A stretch of 64,000 nt of DNA from assembly GCA_963169105.1 (NCBI GenBank), contig OY720632.1:8308001-8372000 (forward strand), written 5' to 3'. The stretch comes from Ceriagrion tenellum (Eukaryota > Arthropoda > Insecta > Odonata > Coenagrionidae). Both the position numbers and the translations under genes were made by a program. Shown here piece by piece: positions 23,061 to 35,120 of the stretch; position 1 is the stretch's first letter; each line of letters begins with the position of its first letter. The notes below the pieces were generated by a model, which ran no database searches, was not told the DNA's origin, and saw nothing but the letters and a program-made list of their open reading frames with translations.

Positions 23061-23639
23061 CTGCCCTTAGTAAAGTAGCGGAAAGGCTTATTAAAGGATG
23101 GCGCAACAGTGAGCCCAGGAGGAAGCATCTGGAAATTGCCCTTCAACAACACTTTAGGGGAAGCACACTACTACACCAAACAAGCAGGTTGTTTCAGTAA
23201 TGAATGCCTGGATTCAGAGTCTCCATTGAAAGAATGGCCAGCGGAACAGGAAACTAGTTTATTGGCGGACTTCAGATATCACAGAGCTGCACAAAACCAG
23301 TATGAGAGTGCAGAGAGCACTAAAGAGAGAGAAGAGGCGAGGACAGGGTACAGCATCACAAAATTATAAACAAGTACTGGAAGATGCAAGAAATTCCTTG
23401 AAAAGGGAAATTCAAAAGACAAACCAAATTTGATGGAGAGAAATCATTGAGGCTGTAAATAAAGATGTCTGGCGAGACGATTACAGAATATGTAGTAATG
23501 AAGACATTTGGCCAGACTCTCTGTACACTCCCAGAAGAAACACTGAATGAGGTGGTCAGTACCCTATTTCCCCAGCATCCTCCCTCAGACTAAGAGGAAA
23601 TTTTCATCAATGATATTCTGCTTTATACCAATGAGGAAC

Positions 23640-25274
23640 TGGAAATAGCATGGAGGAAAATTAAGACAAAGACGAGCCCAGGACCAGATGGAATTCCACC
23701 TGGGGTTGTCCAGGTAGTAGCAGAACTAAATCCAGAAAAAGCGCTTGAAACAAAGAACAACTCGCTTATAATTGGAAAATTTCCAAATAGGAGGAAGGTA
23801 GCAAGGTTGATCCTGCCAAAGAAGGAAGGGAAACCGGATAACCTGCTTGCCTCGTACAGACCACTGTGCCTGATGGACACACTTAGCAAACTCTTTGAAC
23901 ATCTTCCACTCGGGAGACTAAATGTTGAAGCTAAAAGAACAGGGGGACTTTCCGAGAATCAATTCAGATTCAGTGAGGTTTTATCTACAGTAAAAGCATT
24001 CCTAAACATAATGAGGCTGGTAGATAGAGTAGCAAATGGATTAAAAAGAAATTGATACATCCCTGACTGTGCTGTCATTAGATATTCAGAATGCATTTAA
24101 CAGCACTCCATGGAGGAGGATTTTGGGTGCACTCCAGAAAAGGGTGATCAGCCCCTATCTTTGATGTATGATGCAGCAATACGTGTGAGGAAGGAAAGTG
24201 ATGATAGAATCAGAAGATGCAGAGCAGAGCTCGAGGTAATAAGCACAGTTCCTCAGGGGTCTCTCTTGGGACCAACTCTCTGGAACCTGCTCTACGATAG
24301 TGTACGTTGCCATTGACTACCAGGGGGAAAAAAGCTCTTGGCTTATGCAGATCACTTGGCATTAGTGGTGGCAGCAGCAACAGAATGAGAACTCATGAGG
24401 AACATCAACCAGACAATAAAAATAGAGAACAAGTGGCTTCAAGACCACTCACCCTGGAATTAGCTTCTGTAAAAACTGAGGCAATTGTGATGGCAGGAAG
24501 GAGAGTGTTCTCATACATCGTCTTCAATGCTAATGACAATGAGGTGAGAGCAGTCCCTAAACTAAAATATCAAGGTGTATGGTAAGACCACAGAAGATCT
24601 AATCAACCACATATATGAGAAGGTACAATAAATTGCACTTGAGTGGCAGGAGCACTCTGCAGACTAATGACATATGCACCAGGGCATTGCTCAAGCAAGA
24701 AGAGATTGCTATCCTCCGTGGTTACACCCACAGCTTTGTATGGGGCACCAGTCATGATCAGGGAACTGGACTCCAAAAAGTCGAGAAACCAGATGGAAAG
24801 AATACAAAGGCGAATGGCCCTGAGGGTATGCAGCAGCTACCGAACAATATCTGGCAAAGCAGCCTTCACTATGGCAGAGATCCCACAACTGTGGCATATG
24901 GCCCAAGGAAGAAAAGTGCTGCAGAGATTTGGAATGTAGAAGAAATACAAGAGAGACAGCTAGGAAAATGGTAGGACCAGTGAACAAATATGAATTCAGG
25001 CACATGGACAAGAAAACTTGTGGCCAAATGGGTGAAAAGATGGCATGATGAAACAAGCTTCTATCTCACTCAATTTTTAACAGGTAATGCGGTCTTTCAG
25101 AGATACCTTCACTGTATCGATAAAGTGGAGACTGCGGAATGCAGATACTGTGGTGAGATAGACACAGCAGAGCATATGGTGCTACTATGCAGACAGGGGG
25201 ATGCAGAGAGAAGAAAATGTATATCAACAATAGGAAACCTGATGAGAGACAACATTGTCCACAAATGTCTATAA
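23640..25274 (+). pseudogene. R1-like reverse transcriptase and C-terminal domain
   Basis: Motifs in order: KTSPGPDGIPPGVV (23670), YRPLCLMDTLSKLFEHL (23855), LSENQFRF, VPQGSLLGPTLWNLLYD (24249) and YADHLAL (24344), where the active box should be YADD, so the enzyme is dead. The C-terminal domain has TGNAVFQRYLH and CRYCGEIDTAEHMVLLC (25140), typical of R1. At least four frame changes occur. Confidence 0.82.
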
Positions 25275-25544
25275 CAAGAGGATCACTGGAAACTAGTGGA
25301 ACTAATGGTGAATAAAATCCTAAGGAAAAAAACCACAGATAAAAGGAATGTTATGTAACAATGAGTAGCCTGAAGACAAAGCCAAGGCTGAAGTAAAGAT
25401 CAAAAGATTAGATCCAACTATGGTGCAGGAGTCAAGGAGGAGTTTTTAGTCAGTCAAAATTTGACACTACCAACAGGGCTGGTTGGTGTCTTTTGAAGAT
25501 TTTTCTCTTCCAAAAAAAAAGTGTCCTCTTCCACCATAAATCTC

Positions 25545-26240
25545 ATGAGGGTATAAAGGAACAAGATACCCTCAAAGGTAATTGGGCATGACGCAAGGCA
25601 TGACGTCTCTGAGGTACATTATTTAGTTTCTCCAAGAAACAATCTCTTCCAGTTCCTGGCATTTTCCAGGTACCTTTGCAAATGTCTTTGCATTCAAAAC
25701 ACATGCTTTTGATGATCATGTTGTCTGACACAGCTAACTTGCTGAGTAACATTCCATTTCCACTAGTATCATTATGCAAGGAGTATTTTTCTGCTACAGG
25801 GTGTAGAAAATCCTCCTTACCAATTTTTGCATTGAAATCTCCATGAATAACAATTGCATGATATTTTGGTATTTTATCACGTTCTCTGTCAAGTGCATCA
25901 TAAAAGACCTGATTTTCTTCTTCTGTTCTTTCAGCAGTTGGCACAAGATTGTGTCACAGTATTTTCCTTCCGAAGTTCCTTCACATAGTCTGTCACCATG
26001 GGGCTCAAAATTTATCAAAATATTCCTAATCCTTGAATTGATCATGAAGCCAGTTCTATATAACCCAGTTCATGGCTGGGGCCATAATACAATACAGTAA
26101 AATTCTTATCAATGGTACCATTTCTTAATTATCTGACTGCTTGGAGGGCTATGATATCCAGACCATATTTCAACATTTCATTTGCCATTTCCATCATTTT
26201 ACCTGGTTTAAGCATTGTTCTCACATTCCTGGTTCATATT
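25545..26240 (-). pseudogene. RTE-like LINE endonuclease remnant
   Basis: On the minus strand, RNVRTMLKPGKMMEMANEML and GLDIIALQAVR (about 26230-26130) are followed by DRLCEGTSEGKYC, RDKIPKYHAIVIHGDFNAKI and SLHNDTSGNGMLL. This is the AP endonuclease of RTE-type LINEs (the craniofacial-development-protein-2 type). The frame changes near 25930 and no reverse transcriptase follows. It ends abruptly about 25545. Confidence 0.78.
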
Positions 26241-26849
26241 TTCCACTTACTCATAGTTCTTGTCATTTTGCCAGGTTGTTGTCGTGAAAATCCATCCATG
26301 GCACATTGGAAAGTTTTGTAGCTGGAGAGTTCACACAGGATGGAGTTGCTAGCCTCATGCTCTACCTCCAATCTGGAGGGTCAGGATTTGTACTCAGGGT
26401 TTACTCCCCTAGAGAGGTTTTCTTCTTTATGCATTTGAGCCCCCTCTGCCTTATTGCTTTTAGGCATGTTTAGTCGGCAGTTTAGCCAAGACCCGTCCAG
26501 CAACAGAAGCCCTAACAGTGGCTAAGCTATTGCCAGCATAGCCCTTAACATCATACCCACATGCAATCCTCCCCGCCAGACACATAAGGTGCCTTCAAAA
26601 AGCCAGTGCCCCATGAGGAGGCCTTTATGCTACTCCTTTCCTATAACGATGAGGATTTTCTTATTTCTATCCTTCACTCTTTGTTTGTCCCAAAAATTCC
26701 CTCCTCTCATCCCTGGTGTATGTCATTTTCTTGGTTCTGTGATGAAAATACTGGCCAAGAATAGGACAAGATAGGATAAGCCGAAAAATATGTTACTGAC
26801 ACATCAGAACACAACATCACTCGCAGTTCTATGTATCCTCTCATTTTGC

Positions 26850-27545
26850 CCCAGGTCCTTTCCAATTTTCATCTGGCTGTAAAATGGGAGTGCCTTCATG
26901 TGCTGACCCCAAACACTCGAGGAAAGGTCAATTACCCAGAGAAGGGCATAAATTAATGGTACATATGCAGGCACCTGGCATTTTGGGACTGAAAGGAAGC
27001 AGTCATTTCTCGCACATATGAGACCTACATATTTCTAGCAAGAGGTAAAATCATTAAAATTCACAAAAACAGGCAATAAACCACCATTTTATAACAAATG
27101 TTTAATAAGATCATAGCACGTTTCACATTTCCATTACTGAGAGCATGAAATCACCAAAAAAGAAGGAAGTGTCCTCAGCATTGACTTGAATAACCATTCA
27201 ATCCTACAGAAAATATTTTTTTTTAAATCTGCAAATAAATTATGCACATTCCATGGCTATCAACGGCCACAAATAAGGAGACATTTATTTTTATATACAA
27301 TAACATGGTGTTACTTATTTTCTACTCTTTTGGAATCACATTCAGATACATAACAATGATCAATTTCCCATATTTGTGGCGCAAGGTCTCACAAACCACT
27401 CATTAAATTCAATAGCCATTTTATAGAAACAATGGATAAATATTGAAGATTTAAGGAACGCTGCATCCTTATTTTAAAAAAAAGAGCAAATAGACTTTTG
27501 GAAATCACTATTTCGAAATATTCATTTAATTAAATTTATATATAA
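26850..27545. repeat. Dispersed repeat X, copy 1
   Basis: This block aligns along its length with 62657-63368 in the same orientation. Shared runs include ATCTGGCTGTAAAAT, AACAGGCAATAAAC, TTTCACATTT, AAGGAGAC and CTCTTTTGGAATCA, in the same order. No coding sequence. The two copies differ by many substitutions and small gaps, so they are old. Confidence 0.85.
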
Positions 27546-27599
27546 AAAAATAATTTAATTAAAATCATAGTGGTTACTCAGGTGACATATCACTATCTA

Positions 27600-27895
27600 A
27601 GGGTTAAGCTCCTTGTGGGGTCACTCTAACCAGCCCAGTCAAAGAGTTAAGGGAAGACTAAGCATAGCCCAATAGACCTCCAGGTGGGAGTTGCCAACAG
27701 GTCTGCAACAGTGTTCTGCATGGGGCGTACTCAAGAAGTCAACAATGCCAAGCGAAAGTCCAAGTCCCATCCCATATCTCCGCCATGAGTCTGCCCGAGT
27801 CCGCCCAATTTAACACCGCCCTAGTACCTACGTGGTCTCGTCGTCACCAATCAGACTTGCACGGACTTACATGCACGGTCGGCCGGCCCACAATT
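27600..27895. repeat. GC-rich block, possibly family 1 repeat
   Basis: GC-rich island with GCCCGAGTCCGCCCAA and AACAGGTCTGCAAC, like the blocks at 13205 and 15285, ending GGTCGGCCGGCCCAC. The relation is tentative. Confidence 0.35.
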
Positions 27896-28214
27896 TTTGA
27901 AAGGCATAGATGATATGAAGCCAAAGGTCAAATCTTCATTAATTCTGAATATGATAGTATTTTAATGAATACAAATTTTGGACTTGCATCTTTGCTGAGC
28001 AATTGACTGCATGTTTTATTTATATCTATAATGGGTGCAAAAGGAAACATATAAAGGCCTCTTATAACTCTTTTCACTGCTTTGAAGCAAAGTACAACCG
28101 AACAAATTAATTCTTGATCTCGCAGAGAAAAATCATCGAAATATAAAAAGTTCTGACCATTAATACAAAATAAACTGTAAATATAGTAATACATTTGAAA
28201 TATTCTATTGCTGG

Positions 28215-28591
28215 ATTTATTCCATTCTTATATAATTTTCCAAGAATAGCAGGCCATCCACTGAGTCGGGGTCAAGAAGGGACCTGCGATTCCTGAGTAT
28301 ATTTCCAGCATAACTAAAATTGCGCTCACTAGCTGCACTTGTTGCTGGTCGAGCGAAGAGCATTTTCACCAACTTCATGAGGTTTGGCACTTTAGCTTCA
28401 TGCTTTTGTCACCATTCCATAATTCCAGAAAATTCACCTGTAACCATTGATTGATACACCGCAATTTCTTCACAGCGCACTGAATCGCTGCATTCATCCT
28501 GCCACTCCTCATAGTCAACGACTACTTTAAACTTCTTCTTTTGAGGTTCTGTATTACATCTGTTCTGCTCATCTGACAGAGAAACACACAT
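28215..28591 (-). pseudogene. hAT transposase C-terminal dimerisation domain
   Basis: The minus strand reads an acidic linker, then SGIMEW, a TGA where hAT proteins have the second Trp of WW, then KVPNLMKLVKMLFARPATSA, ASERNFSYAGNI and LLDPDSVDGLLFLENY. The run PATSAASERxFSxAG and LLFLxxN is diagnostic of the hAT family. The catalytic DDE part is absent, so only the 3' end of the gene survives. Confidence 0.88.
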
Positions 28592-30350
28592 TGAGTGCGT
28601 GAGGTTAACAATTGTTGTTAGTTAATTAACAATTGCTGCAGAGTTGTAACCTGTACACATTAGAGTGTAACAACTCGTCAGTTTCACACAAAGCCAAAGA
28701 ATAGGTTTGGATTAAATGGTCTTCGAATAGAGAACAATTAGGACTCGAATCCATGAGTCATAAATATATCACATATGCAAAGCTAAATGCTAATAAATTC
28801 ATAAATTAAGTTAATAATAGATGAAAAGTGGCTGGAAAATTAATAAACCTAGAGATAAATTGGCAAGTTAGTAGTTTTAAGCTTTAGAGACCCATTGGTC
28901 AAATGAGATGCAAGTGAAAATTTCAACCAGTTTAAAAGTGTTATTTATATCCTCGCTTGCAATAACTACGATAAGAAATGGCATGATACGTGATTTTCTA
29001 TTCACAAATTAGAATGTGCTGAATTTCATATGTTTGCTCATGATTTGATCATTAAATACATATCTGAAATGATGCTACAGTATGGTTATAACACACAAAA
29101 GATTGAACAGGCCAAAAAAATAGCAAATGAATATCTTCTGCAGAATAAAAAAAATACATAAATATGAAGTGCAATACTACAGGCTCGAATACAAAGTTGA
29201 TCAAATCCAGAATTCGAATCTCCTAATTTTATCAAATCTGCATACCGAATCTCAAATCTGAATTCTGCTTTTCCTAGATTATATTTCCCAGTTCCTTATC
29301 ATGCACAAATACATGGATACATCCTTGAAAACAAATGAAATTCAATTTCTACATATTCTTGTAAATTAATTGCATTAACAGTTCTGTTTTCCCAAAATCT
29401 AAGATCAAATGATTTAGTATAAAAAACAATACAACTGAAGAGAAATTTCTTTCACAATAAAGTCTGTCAATTTCTTAGTCAAGAATAAAGAAAGGTAGTA
29501 AAGTGAACACAACTGAATTTTTTCTTCATATTCTTGTGCATTCTAGGTTATATTCCAATGAGGTATTTCTCTAACTTTCCAATGATTTTTTTGCTTAATT
29601 GAATGCTTTTGCTGTTGTTCTCACTACAATAAAAAATGTTTATGTGGATTACAGCAGAGTGTTAGTGGCTTTGGAGATGCAACTGCGGGATATAGATATT
29701 AGAATTAGCACAAAAATGGTGCAACAAAGTTTCAAATCCTGACTCCAGTTGATGTCAATTAAATTTTCAAAAGTATTTAGAATATAATGTGCTTTCCTTG
29801 ATACAGAGAGAACTACCTCTCTTTTCTCTCAGCATTCGGTCTTATGAATACCTACCTATTTCTGTGTATTAGTGTATTTAAATTTCACCCATATTTATTA
29901 TAATTAATAAATACACTTAAATAATAATATTAAATAATGGGTGTTAAAATACTAATGACTCCTTACTTAATCCTTAAAAAGAGCCAGCAAAATGTACTAT
30001 ACATTTGCAGCGCTCGAGAACACAGTATTCAGTGTTCTTGGTGATGCTAAACCATGGCACAATGGAGCCACCGGTTTCGAGAACATTTCACCACATAATA
30101 AAAACGATGTTTTTCAATGAGTTTTACGTGGGGTGTAAATATTTTCTGAAGTTCCAAACTTCACTTCTCAAAAACAAAAAGAGATACTTTGGGTCCATTG
30201 GTTAAACAAATAATTAACATGATAAGCATAATGATCTGCAGCACATGTGCATCGTTATACAGAATGCTTGGGAAAGTTATGAACACAGCACTCCGCATGC
30301 AACATGCGGTGATTCAAAAATGGGACTCGACGCATCTAAGAGCGATACAA
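28592..30350. other. Intron sequence, nothing firmly recognised
   Basis: AT-rich. Runs such as CCAGAATTCGAATCTCC near 29210 recall the TCGAATC-rich interior of MITEs, but no ends were found. TAGGGATGAGCAAACA at 31105 nearby is a hAT-like end without a partner. Confidence 0.4.
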
Positions 30351-30625
30351 ATCTCCACTGATATGCATATTTTATGATGTAATGAATGGCCACCCAAATA
30401 ACCATGCTTAAGGATTGCAACCATAAATTGGAATGACAAATTCCGAGGTGGATTTCATAAAAATTCCGACGGATGAGGAAGAGTTTACAGCAACGGTAAC
30501 ACATGTACCACTTGCACAACTGGATTTGAATTTGATTGTATCATTTTGGAAAGATTCGATCAAATCTCGAATCCATGGATTCGATAAAATTCTATTGAAT
30601 CCCTGAATCCTGACCACATCACTAC
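30351..30625. repeat. Dispersed repeat Y, copy 1
   Basis: It aligns in the same orientation with 44411-44680: CTGATATGCATATTT, CCACCCAAATAA, AATCCATGGATT and CCACATCAC occur in the same order. The right end (CACATCACTA) resembles a hAT-type terminus. Non-coding. Confidence 0.8.
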
Positions 30626-30803
30626 AAAAAGCTCCGATTTTTTGGTCCCATGAACTTCCTAATGATGAGTCTTCTGCAGTCCCAAGTACATGGCATATAT
30701 CAAGAGTTATACTTGAATTTTAACACGGCCTAAGCAGAATAATTTGCCCATTTGTATGGAGAGACAAATTACAGCCTTTGGAAAAAGAAAGTACAGAACT
30801 TAC

Positions 30804-30969
30804 CAAAGTCATAATGCTCTTGAAAAGATAATTGTGTGGCGCAGAAATAATGAAGAGAAATCAACTTCCAGGCAAATTCTCTGGCCCCTGAGAAACCCCA
30901 AGATACGAGAATTACTTCAGCAACCAATGCTATATCAGGCATCACCACAGCCACAGGACGGAAGAAAGC
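30804..30969 (-). CDS. Dynein heavy chain exon (AAA1 lid, FRPVAVVMPD)
   Basis: Fifty-five codons plus one base. AFFRPVAVVMPDIALVAEV, GFSGAREFAWKL and CATQLSFQEHYDF correspond to ALFRPVAMMVPDYALIAEI, GF..A..LA.K and C.EQLS.Q.HYDYG. The final G joins GC of the next exon to give Gly. The acceptor is TTCTTAG and the donor GTAAGT. This part of AAA1 is well conserved, unlike the Walker B/sensor exon. Confidence 0.96.
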
Positions 30970-31759
30970 CTAAGAACCAGTAATGCAAAAAACATTTATG
31001 AGATGAAACAGCACAAATACACCCCCTCATTATTTCATGGCCAGAAGCAATCATGAATATGTTCACTAAACAATGGTTTTCATGAATAAACAATTATTTT
31101 CATTAGGGATGAGCAAACACTAGTTTTTGAACTCAAGTGGAGTTTGAGTAGATCATTTATAGAAAAATTAAGAATGTGTGAACAACTCAAAATTTGAGTC
31201 CAGTCAACTCAACTCAACTCGAGCTTTATAAAAATATTCAATGTATTTTATGGTAAAGATATTTGAGTTTTTAGAAATGTGGTAAACCATATTAGGATAA
31301 ATTTAAGATGTTGTTTTTTCCATTCTAGACTTCTGTAGAAAAATGGGTTTGTCTTACCATCAGAAGCAACATCATTGACTACAATTGATTTGCATAATAA
31401 TCTACATGTTTATGCTCACGAGGGTACCATAATGATTGAGACTTAAGTTGTGGAAGGGAAGATAAGACATGCAGCTTCAGAGTGTGTCAGTCTGCACTAA
31501 CTGACAAAATATACATCATAGAGAGGTTTAGTTGGTTTTATTTTGAGAATTGTTAACTTTAATCCAATTATTGTATAAGATTAAAACATAAAAAAAGAGA
31601 TGGAAGATGCCTAAAAATGAATAGACTAAAGTTCAAGTTTCATCATACCTAAGAGAAATGCAACTTGAATGAGGAGAGATTATAGCTAATGGAAAGCTTT
31701 GATACTGTCAAAAAGATCTATGATCCCTAGAACCCTTTCTAGGAGAAAGAAGAAAGTTA

Positions 31760-32449
31760 TTGATTCTTTGTTGTTTCCACACACAACATAGCTATAGGTG
31801 TCATCAACTGGGGCACAAGTCTTCAGTATGTCCAACGAAATCATCTGAATCGAACGCTGTACAGATGAAGGAGCGGCACTGTTTGTTGACAGCATTGTCC
31901 ATCAGCGTTAGCCCGGGAGATTGGTATAAGGATAGTGGAGCCACAACTCATATGACTCCTAGGAGAGATTGGCTTGATGATTTGTCCTTAAAATCAAGTG
32001 GATTAGAAGTTAAAATTGCCAATAACAAAGTGGTACATAGTGGTGGCTGTGGCAAAGTATGTGTAGAACTGAATACTGATTCAGAAGTCAGTGAAATACC
32101 TGACATGGTATTTGTTCCCGGGCTGTCAACCAACCTGCTGTCTGCTAGTAAGATGGTGGCCAATGGATTTTCAGTAGTGTTTTCTGAAGGAAAGTGCCAG
32201 ATCTTACCTAAGTTCTGTTATACTCGGGGAGATGTGATTGCTACTGTGTCTGACGTAGGAGGACTTTATAAATTAGATGTGAAGACAGTGAGAGTGGTAG
32301 ACACTGAAAGTACTAGGTTTGATGAGAAGCCTGTGAAGGTGGATCAAGCAGTGAACTTGTGTGAGGAAATGGACTCTCAACAATTGTGGCACTGGAGATT
32401 GGGCCATGCTAATTGGTGTAATCTCTTTGTCGTAGACTCTATTAAATGA
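31760..32449 (+). pseudogene. Copia B nucleocapsid knuckle, protease, pre-integrase
   Basis: A knuckle SYRCHQLGHKSSVC has Ser for the first Cys of CX2CX4HX4C. Then WYKDSGATTHMTPRRDW carries the DSGA protease site, followed by VFVPGLSTNLLSASKM and LWHWRLGHAN, the pre-integrase zinc region. The frame ends at TGA 32447-32449 before the CISCIKGK pair, which lies just beyond in another frame. Confidence 0.87.
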
Positions 32450-32522
32450 GAAGCTTGCTCATGGTATTGTTTTCTCAGAAGCTGAGGCACAGCCTCCATG
32501 TATTTCGTGCATAAAGGGAAAA

Positions 32523-33518
32523 ATGAGTAAAGCACCTTTCAAGAGAAAAGGGCCAAGAGGAAAGAAGAGGCTGGAAATAATTCATTCGGATCTATGTGGA
32601 CCGATGCGAGTGGATTCATATGGAGGCACCCAATATTTTATGACGCTGATAGATGACTTTTCCAGAAAAACCTTCGTATATATTTTGAAGACAAAAAGTG
32701 AAGCATTCACAAAATTCTGCGAGTTCAAGGCAGAAGTGAAGAATGAGACTGGAGACAGAATGGGAACAGACAATGGCACTGAGTTCTGCAATGAAGATTT
32801 CTTGAAATTCTTGGTCAAGAGTGGAATAAAACACCAGAGAACGGTACCCAACACTATGCAACATAATGGTGTTGCTGAAAGGCAAAACAGATCTATAATG
32901 GAAATGGCATGCACCCTCCTCCAGGATGCTGGATTGAGTGAGTGTCTTTGGGCAGAAGCCATATGCACTGCCGTTTACATTAAAAATTGAATGCCTTGTA
33001 AAGCAGTCCCTGACATGACTCCTGAAGAAATTTGGACCGAGAGAAAAATAGATCTTAGTCACTAAAGGATCTTTGGCTGTGTAGCATATGTGCATGTACC
33101 TAAGGAGAAAAAGAGAAAATTGGATTCGAAGGCTCAGGAAATGATTTTTGTTGGATACTGTGCAGAAGGAAAAGGCTACCGCTTTGTGGATCCTGCCAAC
33201 CCTCGTAGGGTTACTCGTGATCGTGATGTCATTTTTATTGAGAATAGATTCCCAGGAAACATTGACAGGGATGAAGCAGAGTTGAAGCAATGGCTACCAT
33301 ATGCAGTGGACATCCCATTGAATGCAGCTGGAGCTGGTGGTGAGGGAGATCTATCAAAAGAGAATTCCACGGAAGAAGCTGAGATGCCTCCTCCTGAAAT
33401 GCCAACCCCTGATGGCAACAGCATCCAGGAAAGTGTGTTGGAGGAAAATTCTTCCGATGATGGTCAACTGCCTGTAAGGAGGTATCCAATGCGTAAGAGT
33501 ACAAAAGGATTTCAGTGA
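32523..33518 (+). pseudogene. Copia B integrase
   Basis: LEIIHSDLCGPM, GTDNGTEFCN and QHNGVAERQNRSIM provide the D, D and E core residues. The frame breaks at TGA 32988-32990 and TAA 33063-33065, and continues from 33090 with RKLDSKAQEMIFVGYC and a C-terminal tail rich in Glu and Pro ending in RYPMRKSTKG. The catalytic residues are intact although the frame is not. Confidence 0.88.
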
Positions 33519-33599
33519 GTATCACTTATTTCATGTTACCTGTGATTCTGATGCACCTGAAACTGTATCTGAAGCATTGTCATCCTGAGACAGTAGTAA

Positions 33600-34148
33600 T
33601 TGGAAGGAAGCAATGTTTGATGAACTTAATTCTCTACAAATTAATAATGCATGGGTATTAGTTGATTTACCATCTGGGAAAAAGTCTATTCAATGTAAAT
33701 GGGTTTTTGCCAAAAAGACTGATTGTGATGGAAATGTAACTAAGTTGAAGGCAAGGTTAGTGGCTAAAGGTTGCAGTCAAAGATATGGTGTAGACTACAG
33801 TGAAACATTTTCCCTATGGTAAGACATTCAACAATAAGGGTATTGTTTGCATTGGCAGTTAAATATCACTGGGAAATAGACCATTAGGATGTAGTGATCA
33901 CTTTCCTAAATGGGAAATTGACTGAAGATATTTATATGGTCCAACCTGAAGGGTTTGTTGAGAAGGGTGCAGAAAGGCGGGTATGCAAACTGCAAAGAGC
34001 CTTGTATGGACTCAAACAAGCGTCAAGAACATGGTATGAGGAAATACATGAAGTATTGATTGAAATGGGTTCCATGCGCTCTAAAATTGAGCCCTGTGTT
34101 TATTTTAAAGCGAAAAGGAAATTTGTATCTGTGTTAGCCCTGTGTTGA
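33600..34148 (+). pseudogene. Copia B reverse transcriptase, N-terminal half
   Basis: NWKEAMFDELNSLQINNAWV, KCKWVFAKK-like QCKWVFAKK and LKARLVAKGCSQRYGVDYSE are RT fingers motifs. After stops near 33822-33890 the frame from 33894 reads FLNGKLTEDIYMVQPEGFVE and LQRALYGLKQASRTWYEEI. It ends in ALC followed by TGA, next to DDMFLFSNDD. Confidence 0.87.
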
Positions 34149-35120
34149 TGATATGTTTTTGTTCTCTAACGATGATTTAGAAAAACAGAAATTGAAAAAA
34201 AGGTCTAATGAATAGATTCCATTTGTAAGATCTGGGAGGGGCCAGTCATATTCTTGGTATGAGGGTTAGAAGAGAAGGAAATGTTATTTTTGTTGATCAT
34301 TAACACTACATTGACAGTATTCTGAGCAAGTTTTCAATGAATGATTGTAAACCTGTTTAAACCCCGATAGAATTTGGTAAGAAATTATACAAATGTAATC
34401 AATGTAATGATGAATTGCCATATCAAAATTTAATTGGTTGCTTGATGTATTTATCAGTTACATGCAGACCTGATATTGATCATGCTACAAGTGTAAAGCA
34501 GTCCCTGTCAATTTAACTATAGTTATAACAATAATTAGTCAATTTAACAATTGTTATGGAAAGGAACACTGGATAAGTGCAAAAAGGGTTTGCGTTACCT
34601 GAAAGGTACTAAAGACTTTCGTCTTACCTTTGAAAGTGCTGATGAGGGCCTTGTGGGGTATGCTGATGCGGACTGTGGCAATGATGGAGTGGACCGAAAA
34701 TCATACACAGGTTTTGCATTCTGTTTGTAGGTAGTGCAGTGTTCTGGGAGAGTCATAAGCAGCAAAGTGTAGCTTTTTCCAGTACTGAAGCTGAATATAT
34801 GTCAATGACTCAGGCTTGCAAAGAAGGTATTTACTCACAAAACAGTGAGTGAATTGTGTGGAATGAAACTGAGTGTGGTGCTCAATAATGACAATCAGTC
34901 AGCCATTTGTATTGCAGAAAATGCAGTGACTCATTCCAGGACCAAGCACATAGATATCAAACATCATTTTGTGCGTGAGGCAGTACAGAATAATGAAGTT
35001 ACTTGGTATTATATGCCTACTGAGAAAATGGTAGCATATGAGCTCAGTAAGGCTCTGAGTGGGCTAAAATTTCTGAATTGTGTAAAGGGTTTATGTCTTG
35101 ATAAAAAGGCTGAAAGATAA
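34149..35120 (+). pseudogene. Copia B RT end and RNase H
   Basis: DDMFLFSNDDLEKQK is the catalytic box with the preceding Val in another frame. LPYQNLIGCLMYLSVTCRPDI follows and is interrupted at about 34494-34535 by filler sequence. Then VLRYLKGT-like pieces, SSTEAEYMSM and, from 34845, NNDNQSAICIAENAVTHSRT and KHIDIKHHFVRE, RNase H motifs. Multiple frame changes. Confidence 0.85.

Larger units (their letters stand above)
21849..25274 (+). mobile_element. R1-like LINE, degenerate
   Basis: Pieces of Gag with CCHC knuckles, an AP-like endonuclease, reverse transcriptase and the C-terminal Cys-His domain appear in order on the plus strand, as in R1/I-group LINEs. Frameshifts and stops are many and the RT catalytic box is mutated. 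It is antisense to the dynein gene, within the intron between 19722 and 30804. The 3' end is not sharply defined (after about 25370). Confidence 0.85.
31760..35120 (+). mobile_element. Ty1/copia retrotransposon B, degenerate
   Basis: Copia order from the Gag knuckle to RNase H, plus strand, in the dynein intron between exons 36549 and 30969. It is a different family from copia A. Stops and frameshifts occur between every domain. The 5' part of gag and the LTRs were not recognised; GATTAAGAAGGG at about 35122 could be the polypurine tract, followed by TGTTGTGC. Confidence 0.88.
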
